From the NCBI GenBank assembly GCA_012274445.1, contig JAAROD010000015.1, positions 3,844,001 through 3,908,000 on the forward strand: a stretch of 64,000 bases of DNA, in the 5' to 3' direction. A program made the translations under genes and the position numbers. Source of the stretch: Sclerotiophoma versabilis. Taxonomy: Eukaryota; Ascomycota; Dothideomycetes; Pleosporales; Didymellaceae. Every line of letters starts with the position of its first letter. Within the stretch, counting starts at the first letter, position 1. Below are positions 54,584-64,000 of this stretch, in pieces. Below the pieces are notes generated by a model, which searched no databases, was not told where the DNA came from, and saw nothing but the letters and a program-made list of their open reading frames with translations.

Positions 54584-56857
54584 AAGTACTCTATAGGTAA
54601 AATAATTAATAGGTAAGAGAATTACTTTTACTAAGCCTCTACTAAACTTCTCTTTATTATAGCCTAAAATACTATAAATTAGTGCTATATAAGGTAAAAT
54701 AAGCTATAATATTACTTAGATACTTCTTTTATCTTATTCTTATATATTTATATATTATATTCTATTTAGTTATACTATTTATAGTATTATTAGAATAGTT
54801 TACTCTCTTTAGCGTGTACTTACTTCTTTAGCTTCTTTCTATTACTATGCGCCCTAAACTTCTTTAGAGCTGCTAATTACTACCTATCTCTGACTATTAG
54901 AGTTCTCTTCTTTAATACCTACTTTCTTTTATATAATTTTTATTATATAGTAGCTTTATTAGCTACTTAAAGCTTACTAATCTTCTATTAGGCTAAAACT
55001 AGCTTATAGAATAAAATTACTTCTTCTTTTATATAGTGCTTAAGTATACTAAGAAAAGAATTTAGTAAGCTACTTTACTACTTTTTATACTTCTCTTAAA
55101 TTAGAGTTAATTATAAACTAAATTCTAGAGTATTACTAGAGGTTTATAACTACTAAAGCTTATTATTAGTAGAAAGTAGTAGTAATAAAGTCTGCAGCTT
55201 TATATTAAGAGTTAAAATAGCCTATTCTAGGTTAAAAAGAACTAATTAAGTACTTTAGAACTCTTCTTAGATATTACTAGAAGTAAAGACTATATTATAA
55301 GCTATTTTAAAGTATAAAAGAAACTTAGTCTTTATAAGGTAGATAATCTAGTTATATATAAGTATTTTAGCTTAGTACCTATATACTTTCTTTAAAGAAG
55401 TAAAATAACCTATATTAAGTAGCTATAGAAGGTATAATAAGTAAAAAGGTATATATATAGTAATAATCTTATTATCCTTATAGTATTACTAGAATTTAAG
55501 TAAGTTATAGCTCTTATAGCTATTAATAACTAGTAGTTAGTAGGTACTAATAGTATACTTCTTTATATATATATTAAAGTACTTTAACTACTTAAGACTA
55601 AGGTTATTAGTAGTCTAGCTATTACTAGAAACTCTAATAACCTAATTCTAGAGTAGGTTTTTCTCTTTATACTAGCTAGAAAGGTAGTAGTATACTTTAA
55701 AGATAATAAAGAGTAGAATAGCTTAATTTTTAGTATTAATACCTTATATAACTATTATCTACTTTTTATTACCTAGCTAGACTACTTTTAGCTATTATTA
55801 TTACTCTAAAATTATAATAACTATCTTTATTAATATAACACCTATTTTAAAGCTAGTCTTATTAAAGTTAAAGGTATTATTATTCTAGATACTATACTTA
55901 GCTTTAATATTAGCTACTAGGCTAAACTAGCCTTATATAACCTTTAAATTCTTATAAAGAGCTTACTTATAGTTATACTTATAATTAAACTTTACTTTAA
56001 GCTCTAGTTAATACTTAATAAACGTACTAGGCTAGTTTATACTAATAGAGCCTAAATTATACTTAGTATATAGAGAATTAGCTATAGTAGCTATATTTAC
56101 TAGCTAGAGGCTAAATTCTTACAGGTTCAGCTTAAGAATATATTTAATAATTACTTTCTTTTAATTATTATCTAGCTTCTATAAGTTAGCTATAAAATTA
56201 GTATATAAAGGTTATTCTATATATTATTTACTTAGTATAGCTTAAGAAACTCTATAGATAGCTATTGTATATTACTAAGAAAAAGTTATATCTTATTTAA
56301 GAGCCTAGAGTATAAGCTATATCTAAGCTTCTAAAGACGTATTAATAATAGGTTATTATTAAGATATTAGTAGGCTAGTAAAGAGGTAGAGGTTAGGTTA
56401 CTCTGCTAGGTCTCTATTATAACCTTAATTACTTTATTAAACCTTAACTAAATTTTAGAATTCTAGTTAGTCTAGAAAGCTTCTACTATAACCTACTATT
56501 CTATAATATAAAAGATTTTTATAACTACTAAGCTATAAGAAGTAATATTACTTCTATTTAGTAATATTACTAGTACCTAACCTCTACCTAGTAATTTACT
56601 AGGTACCCTCTAAAACTTAATTAATACTTAACTAAATTAAATAAATTAGAGCTTATTTTATAGTACTACGCTATATACCTCTATTAAATTATATACCTAT
56701 AGGCTATCTCTTCTAGTTAAGTAGCTAGAAGCCTAATAAGAAAAGTAAAGACTAAACCTATTTACTAGCCTAGATATTAGTATAAAAAGAGTACTTTAGT
56801 ATAGGCTTAGTAAAAGTAATTCTCTTACTTATTAATTCTTTTACTTATAGAGTATAT
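54584..56857 (-). mobile_element. Pogo/Fot1-type transposon, copy C
   Basis: Inserted in the LTR of copy X with a TA duplication (54582-54583 and 56858-56859). Terminal inverted repeats are the RIPped form of those of copy B. Minus-strand transposase relic fully RIPped. Total 2274 bp; about 1.86 kb without the hAT-type MITE and its duplication, the same as copy B. Confidence 0.78.
56371..56772. mobile_element. 402-bp hAT-type MITE
   Basis: Terminal inverted repeats TAGGCTAGTAAAGAGGT and TAGGCTAGTAAATAGGT (other strand) and a perfect 8-bp target duplication GATATTAG (56363-56370 and 56773-56780). Eight-base duplications and TAGG-type ends are typical of hAT elements. No coding capacity. It interrupts pogo copy C at a site that is continuous in copy B. 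Confidence 0.8.
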
Positions 56858-57148
56858 TAAATATAATACTATAAGAGTAGTATTTCTATATACTATATTT
56901 TTAATAGAAGATAGTACTTATTAATAAGTAACTAGAGTTAGTCTAATAAAATATATAGTATTACTTACTAATAAGTAGTAATATATAATACTTATTAATA
57001 AGTATATTATATATATTATACTTATTAATAAGTATAATATATATATATATAAAGAGAGATTCTTTCTAACTCTACTTCTAGCTTATAGGTAAGAGCTTTA
57101 GTTAGCTACTTAATTACTATACTACTTTATCTGCATAGAATTATAATA

Positions 57149-58778
57149 CTATTCTTCTTCTTCTTTAAGTTTATTCTTAAACTATATAACTAGAATCTAG
57201 GCTTATATAAAACTAAGCTTATCTCTATATCTAGTAACTAGTATTTTAAGATATTTCTTTATACCTATAGTTTTTACTTTAGTTTAGAAATTTATTAAGC
57301 TAATACTTCTACTAAAGTTCCTTATAACTATTACTTCTTTAAAGGCTATAAGTACTATATTATACTAAATACTATAAAGTATTTAAAGTATACTAAATCT
57401 ATAAAGGCTAAAAAGCCTTATATTAATATATTATAGAAGTTACTAGATTATACTTATAAAGAGTATAAAAAGAAGGTAGAAGAAGATAAGACTTTATTAG
57501 TAACTATTATTAGGTAATTATTATAGAATAAAAAAATTCTAAAATAGGCTAAGAATTATATATAGTAAAAATTACTATATATAGAAAATAAAATAGCTAA
57601 ATTAGAAGAACTAAATCTTACTAAGAAGATAGATTATTTAGTATTATTAATAGGTATATATACCTTACTTATAACCTAGGCTACTTTTAGGCTTATTAAG
57701 AAATCTATTATAAATTATAGTACTTTTATACTTATTAGTAGTAGTTTATAAGGTATATTAGAAGTTCTTATATATTCTTTAATTCTAGGTATTCTAACTA
57801 CTTAACTAGGTACTAAGTACCTTTCTTAGTTCTCTAATATATTATTAATTTTTTAACTTTCTACTTATTATTACTATTAGCTTAGTAGTAGAAGTCTATC
57901 TAGATTAGTATTCTTAGGTTAGTAGGATCTAATAATAAAATATAGAATACTAAATAGATCTTTATATTCTTAGATAGCTTAAGTTTATAGTTAACTAGGC
58001 TAACTTATTTAAAAATAAAGAATAGTCTAATCTTAACCTTATTTAGTTTTTTTATTATTCTTTATATTCTAATATTTTTTATAAGAAGATATATTTTATT
58101 TCTCTTTTTTAGCTAAGGTACTATTTTTTATTTTTAGTTAATATATAAAGGAGCTTATATTTAAGCTTATATAATATTTTTAAGTAATTTCTAGTATACT
58201 TTCTTTAGTCTAACTACTAAAGCTATTACTAATCCTGTCTAAATAGAGTAATTAAGAGATTAAGTAAAGAGATATAGGTATCTTCTATAGTTTATAAAGA
58301 ATAGTATTATACTTATAACTTTTAATAACTTATTATTATATATAATCTATACTATAAGTAAAAGTATAACCTAGTTATCTTATTACTAGTTACTATAGAT
58401 TTAAAGGTATATTTCTATAGTCTAATTTATTCTTTCTATTTATTTATATATCTATAGATAATAGGCTGTAGATAGCTTTTTCTTAGTACCTAATATAGTA
58501 AGTATAATAGTATAATAGTTTAATATAAAAAGCCTATCTCTATTACTAATAATTAATTTAGGTATTCTATAGTAGTAAATAATCTAGTAAATAAGTACTA
58601 TAGCTAACTACTATATAGTATAGCTATATCTAAATAGTATTATCTTAGTATACTTAATAACTTAGTCTACTATAATAAAGATTAAGTTATATGAATATTC
58701 TATAATAGAGTTCTTAGTAATTAGTAGTTATATAATAAAATCTATTATAATATTTATCTATAGTACTATAGGTAGTAT
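57149..58778 (-). pseudogene. Internal part of RIPped chromovirus copy X (3' half of pol)
   Basis: Follows the intact element from the polypurine tract (57149-57166) through the antisense ORF and back into pol, to the position equivalent to about 32390 in the intact copy, where copy Y begins. Few or no indels; differences are almost all C-to-T and G-to-A. The integrase and chromodomain coding parts are destroyed. Confidence 0.8.
57251..57751 (+). pseudogene. RIPped copy of the antisense Zn2Cys6-pattern ORF
   Basis: Aligns with 30862-31362 over exactly 501 bp without indels. The ATG is ATA and the Cys codons are hit, but the equivalent stop region is at the same distance. This shows that the antisense frame was part of the family before RIP. 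Confidence 0.75.
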
Positions 58779-59281
58779 TATAAACCTTTAGAGGTAGTAT
58801 AGTAGAAGATAAGAAAAAGAAGAATTTATAATACTTAGAGACAACCTAATAGTCTTTAAGAAGGTTAGTAATATAGAAACTAATAATATATAACTCTATT
58901 TATTTTAATTTCTTAGTAGAATGCTATAATAGAATATATTATATATATTCTAAGAAATTCTATAATATTTTATAATATACTAGGTTAGAATAATACTAGA
59001 ATATTAGAACCTTTCTAGAATATTTATTAATATATAGTATATAGAAATATAACTCTTATATTTTATATTTAACTTAGTTAATTAAGTTTATTTTTAGAAT
59101 CTTAACCTCTAACTCTTAAGCTAGATAGTCTACTCTATACTACTTATTATAACTCTCTATTATTATACTATTTTACTAGTTAATAACTCTAACTCTTATA
59201 GACCTTTCTATACTAGTACTAATCTCTAAGAACTAATAGAAATAGTACTTATAAGCTTTACTTAAAAGTATAACTTTAACA
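58779..59281 (+). repeat. 5' LTR of RIPped copy Y (subtype B)
   Basis: 503 bp; starts TATAAACCTTTAGAGGTAG (RIPped TGTAAACC...) and ends TTTAACA directly before the leader CTTTAAATACC (intact: CTTTGAACACC). From about 59030 (TATA box) to its end it matches the standard LTR; upstream the U3 is unrelated to it and has TTCTAGAA-type short palindromes. Confidence 0.7.
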
Positions 59282-59299
59282 CTTTAAATACCTCTTAAG

Positions 59300-61922
59300 A
59301 TAAGTACTACTTTAGAATTCTATACTACTTCTAGTAACTCTAACACGTTATACAACTATATTAATAATAACCTTAATTTAAATAAAGAATTAAATAGAAG
59401 TATAATAACCTTTATATTTATAAGTATATACCTAGTAGCTAAGCCTAAGACCTTTAATAGTACTTATAAAAAACTAAAAAACTAGCTTATTAAGTTTAAC
59501 CTCTTTTTTATATTCTAGAAAGAATATATTTCTATAAAAAAGTATATAATACTTATTCCTATATTTATAAAGAATTATATATTTATATAGATTAAACTCT
59601 TTATCTAGTATTACTATAGAGAAGAAATATCTACTAATATTTATATATAGATTAAAGACTTTAACCTAATTAGAAAATAAATATACTAAGTATTTAGAGT
59701 ATATAATAAACTAACTATTATATATTATAACATCTAATATATTAAGTAAACTATATTAGCTACTAACTATACTACTAAGTTCTAGTAGCTAGCTACGTAA
59801 ACTAGCTAGGACAATACTATATTAATAATAATATTCTAATAAGAATTAAAACTATAAGTTAAGAAGAAACTAATGTAGACTACTATATCTACTAATAACT
59901 TTAACACTCTAGTTAATATAGTAATTATTATAGCTAAAATAGAGTAAAGATATATATATATTTATACTCTAAATTTAGGCTACTAAGTAGGCCTTCTCTA
60001 GCTATATAATATACTCTCTTATATTAAAGGTAGAGAAATAGCTTAAAGGTAGAGAAATAGCTTAAAAGTAGAGACTATATAGTAAAGCTAGCTATATACC
60101 TACAGAGTTATAGCTAAAAGTCTCTTAGACTTTTATAGTAAAGATAGGCCTAATATCTATCTAGCCTACTATACTATTCTAGTACCTAGTAGCTATAGTA
60201 TAACTTAGGTAAGTATAATAGAGATTATTACTACTAGTTACCTTAGCTTTAGTTACCTACTTAACTTTAAATCTACATAGCCTCTACTTATACAGTATTA
60301 GAATTTAGGCTTATAACTATTATAGCTAAAATAGAGTAAATATATATATATATTCTTACTCTAAATTTAGGCTACTAAGTAGGCCTTTTCTAGCTATATA
60401 ATAGTAATTAATATTAATATTAAACTATATAAACTATAGCAGGAACTATAGAAGAACCTATAAGAATAAACACTAGCTTATAATACTTACCTACTTTTAT
60501 ATAGTCTATAGTATAATAACCTTAACTAAGAAAACTATAGAAGTAACTACTACTAGCTAAATACTAAGTATTATATATATAATAGTACTAGTTATAGTTA
60601 CTATAGACTAGAAGCTATAGACCTATCTAATATTAATAAAGAACTAGAACTAAGATAGAATAAGAAAAATAAGAGTAGTAATAGAAAGAATAAGTCTAGT
60701 ATAACTTATTATAGTTATAGTAAACTAGGCTACTATACTAAGAACTATTAATCTAAGAATAAGGTAGTTTAATAGCTTACTATACTTACCTATAAGAATA
60801 TAAATACTAGTAATAAATAAAAAGTTCTTACTAATAATATAAAGTGTCTTATAGAAGACTCTAAGACTAGATCTAATAATAACTATATTAAACTATTTAA
60901 TAAGAATATATAGAATATTTAAAGCTAAGCACCTATAATATACTAAGAGTTAGATAAATAGTAGAAGTATCTATAGAAGCTAATTAAATAACTATTAGAA
61001 TAAATAGAATAAGTATATAAATAGAGATTAAAAGTATATAGATATAAGTAACCTATATTCTAATAACTATATAATACTACTAGATAAGAAGTAGATAGAG
61101 GTACTATTTATACTTCTAATATTAAAGAAAGTTAGTATAATAAAGATATATATAAATCTAATAAATATACTAAAGTAGAGTTAGTATATTAAGAGTTCTA
61201 AGATAATAATACTACCTTTTAAGAAAACTATAATTAGATTACTAAGGGTATTAATAAGAAACTATATTAGTTAGCACTCTAGACTTATATAGAATAATAA
61301 TAGGTTAATAATCTAAGTAAATTCTAATAGAATTAGTTAAAATATAATTTTAATAAGCTTAGTACTAGTAACTGTACTATATAATAAAAGCTTAAATAAT
61401 AAGTAGAAAATAACTAAAGTAGAAGTAAGCCTAACTTTAATAGAAAGCTGGTATTACTTCTAAACCTATAACTAGAGTATACCTTAGACTACTAAAATTA
61501 AAATTATAGAAAGTTATTATAGATAGTATATATATATAACGCCTGTTATATATATAAATTAAAAAAGCTAGAAAAAAGATAGTTTCTAACTTCTAGTTCT
61601 ATATATAGAAAATAATAGTATAATTATAAAAATAATATATATAAGATATACTTCTAGAATAAGTACTTTAAGCTATACTTTCTAGGTATAGATAACTATT
61701 AAGAAATTATATATATATAATTTATTATTAATAGCTTCTATTATAATCTATATTAGTAGTATTACTTTAACCTAAACTATAAGCTATATAAAGGTAGTAA
61801 GATTATCTATAGATTTAGTAATAAAGAAACTTTTTTAAATAAGTACTAAAAGAGTACTTTACTAAGTAATTTCTTAATACTATTAGAAATAGCTTACTTA
61901 TTAGACTACCTATAAAGTTAAA
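59300..61922 (+). pseudogene. RIPped gag of copy Y, interrupted by a TRIM-like element
   Basis: Starts ATAAGTACTAC (intact ATGAGTACTAC). After removing the insert at 59926-60403 and one copy of its duplication the length is about 2140 bp, equal to the intact gag. Relics of the zinc knuckle (near 60700) and the C4C2H repeats can be followed. The slippery heptamer TTTTTTA is at 61831-61837. Confidence 0.78.
59926..60403. mobile_element. 478-bp TRIM-like element with 86-bp terminal direct repeats
   Basis: Two 86-bp direct repeats (59926-60011 and 60318-60403) differ at 4 positions, start TATTATAGC and end CTATATAATA (RIPped TG...CA would fit), and bound a 306-bp interior without coding capacity. 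A perfect 5-bp duplication GTAAT lies at 59921-59925 and 60404-60408. The intact gag is continuous across this site. Direct terminal repeats plus a 5-bp duplication plus tiny size fit a terminal-repeat retrotransposon in miniature. I see no clear primer site or polypurine tract, perhaps lost to RIP. Confidence 0.72.
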
Positions 61923-63028
61923 TAGAGTAGTATTATTAGTACTTTTAGACTTAGAAGTATAGGTAAACTATATATTCTAGATAGTAATATACTAAGTAGG
62001 TCTTATACTATATATAAAGAAATACACCTACTTACTCTAAGTAACTAATAGAGAATTAATACTAGAAGAGCTATATATTATATATAAAGTAATAGCAGCC
62101 TATCTAGAAATATAGAGGTACTATAAAAAATTAACCTAAAATATCTTTATAAAGGCTATATATAATATTATACTAGAACTTCTTTAGTTATAAAGGTATA
62201 ATCTAGAAGTAAACTAGATATAGAAATAACTTTTATTAATATAATATAAATATAGTACTAATATATTAAAGCCTATATAGTATATATTATAGCTAGTAAA
62301 TAAGAAGAAGATTAATAATATCTCTTTAATATATAAAATATACTAAGATAAAGTAGATAACTATATAAATAAAGAAAGCTCTTCTATAATAGTTAAGAAG
62401 AATAAGAGTATACCTTCTAGTATATTAGATATATATAGATAGTATACCTAGATATTTAAAGAAGAGTTATCTATAAAAGTACTACCTAAGTATTAATATT
62501 AGAATTATAAGATTAAACTTAAGAAAGAAAAAGAACTACTCTTTAGGCCTATATATTAGCTATCTAAGAAAGAGCTTAAGATACTATATAAGTATATTAT
62601 AAAGAACCTTATAAAAGAATTTATTAAAAAATCTAAATCTCTAGTAGAATTCTCTATTCTATTTATACTAAAGAAAGATAGTAAGCTAAAGCTTTAGCCT
62701 TTATATTAACTACTAGAAGCTAAATAATATTACTATTAAAAATTATTATCTACTACTTAATATATCTAAACTATAGAATTAGTTATTAAAAGTTAAGTTC
62801 TTTACTATACTTAACTTATATAAAGTATATAACTTTATATATATAATAAAAAGTAAAGAATAGAAAATAGTATTTAGAACCTATTATAGTTATTATAAGT
62901 ATATAGTTATACTATTAAGGCTAACTAATATACTAGTAGTATATTAGGTATTAATTAATAATATACTATAAGTATACCTAGATATTATAGTAGTAGTATA
63001 CCTTAATAATATTCTAGTATATAGTAAG
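61923..63028 (+). pseudogene. RIPped pol of copy Y, truncated by copy Z
   Basis: Runs from the protease region through reverse transcriptase and ends just after the YLDD-equivalent (ACCTTAATAATATTCTAGTA), where the LTR of copy Z starts. Length matches the intact element to that point, so few or no indels. Confidence 0.75.
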
Positions 63029-63525
63029 TATTATAATCCTATATAGATAAAGCAGCACAGTAATTAAGTAGCTAACTAGAGCTCTTACCTATAAGCTAGG
63101 GCAGAGCCTAGAAGAATCTCTCTTTATATAGTTACGTAACATACTTATTAGTAAGTATAATATATATAACCTACTTATTAATAAGTATTATATATTATTA
63201 CTAATTAATAAGTAATACTATATATCTTATTAGACTAACTCTAGTTACTTATTAATAAGTATTATCTCCTAGTAAGTATATAGTTAGTAGAAATATAACT
63301 CTTATAGTTTATATTTAACTTAGTTAATTAAGTTTATCTTTAGAATCTTAACCTTAACTCTTAAGCTAGATAGTCTACTCTATACTACTTATTATTACTT
63401 CTATTATTATAGTCTTTTACTAGATAATACTCTTAATTCTTATAGATTATTCTATACTAGCGCTTATTTCTAAGAACTAATATAAATAGTGCTTATAAGC
63501 TTTACTTAAAAGTCTAACCTTAATA
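63029..63525 (+). repeat. 5' LTR of RIPped copy Z (standard U3)
   Basis: Starts TATTATAATCCTATATAGAT and ends before CTTTAAACACC. It has the standard U3 with RIPped palindromes (ACTTATTAATAAGTA-type). About 497 bp. Confidence 0.78.
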
Positions 63526-63543
63526 CTTTAAACACCTTTAAAG

Positions 63544-64000
63544 ATAAGTACTACTTTAGAATTATATACTACTTCTAGTAACTTTAATATATTATACAAC
63601 TATATTAATAATAACCTTAATATAGATAAAGAATTAAATAGAGGTATAATAATTTCTGCGTCTATAAGTATATACCTAGTAGCTAAACCTAAGACCTTTA
63701 ATAGTACTTATAAGAAACTAGAAGACTAGCTTATTAAATTTAATATTTTCTTTATATTCTAAGAAGAGTATATTTCTAAAAAGAAGTTTATATTACTTAT
63801 CTCTATATTTATAAAGAATTATATATTTATATAGATTAAACTCTTTCTCTAATATTACTATAGAAAAAAAACGTCTACTAATATTAATATATAGATTAAG
63901 AACTTTAACCTATTTAAGAAATAGATATACTAAGTATTTAGAGTATATAATAAACTAACTATTATATATTATAATATCTAATATATTAAGTAAACTATAT
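63544..64000 (+). pseudogene. RIPped gag of copy Z (runs off the window)
   Basis: Begins ATAAGTACTACTTTAGAA, the RIPped form of the gag start, and follows the intact gag to the window end. Confidence 0.75.

Larger units (their letters stand above)
54374..57148 (-). repeat. LTR of RIPped copy X, split by pogo copy C
   Basis: 54374-54583 and 56860-57148 join to exactly 499 bp, the length of the intact LTR, once pogo copy C and its TA duplication are removed. It has the same orientation as the LTR at 30261. Heavily RIPped. Confidence 0.8.

Overview
The window looks like subtelomeric or otherwise repeat-rich DNA of a filamentous ascomycete (Pezizomycotina; a Dothideomycete-like AT-isochore genome would fit, but this is inference). 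The main reason is repeat-induced point mutation (RIP). Over tens of kilobases CpA, TpG and CpG are almost absent, C survives mainly before T or C, G survives mainly after A or G, and ancient reading frames are full of TAG/TAA made from CAG, CAA, CGA and TGG. Short GT-AG introns with CTAAC-like branch points in the GC-normal islands also fit.

Layout. 1-4800: saturated RIP with relics of a Ty3-type polyprotein, a 313-bp MITE and small tandem repeats. 4800-30260: about 25 kb of milder RIP, holding long + strand reading-frame relics. One is a RecQ-family helicase of the telomere-linked type; the others I do not recognise. A palindrome plus pyrimidine/C-tract module recurs between these genes. 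30261-37258: a structurally complete, un-RIPped Ty3/gypsy chromovirus on the minus strand, with two LTRs I read as identical (499 bp), gag, a UUUUUUA frameshift site, pol with a C-terminal chromodomain, a polypurine tract and an antisense Zn2Cys6-pattern ORF next to the 3' LTR. 37259-40920: saturated RIP with a pogo/Fot1-type relic and LTR fragments. 40920-47270 and about 49440-53200: GC-normal islands with three small genes predicted to encode secreted cysteine-rich proteins, plus transposase remnants. 47005-49183: a complete but RIPped pogo element carrying the 313-bp MITE. 53200-64000: a nested stack of RIPped copies of the same chromovirus family (called X, Y and Z here), a pogo element, a hAT-type MITE and a 478-bp TRIM-like element.

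How it fits together. The intact retrotransposon is a young member of the family whose old copies make up the right flank, so it inserted after the last effective RIP or escaped it. The RIPped copies keep the length of LTR, gag and the antisense ORF, so those parts are ancestral to the family. The most interesting open questions are the antisense ORF, the likely self-primed reverse transcription, the swapped U3 in one LTR subfamily, and the identity of the large RIPped element at 5-30 kb with its repeated intergenic palindrome.
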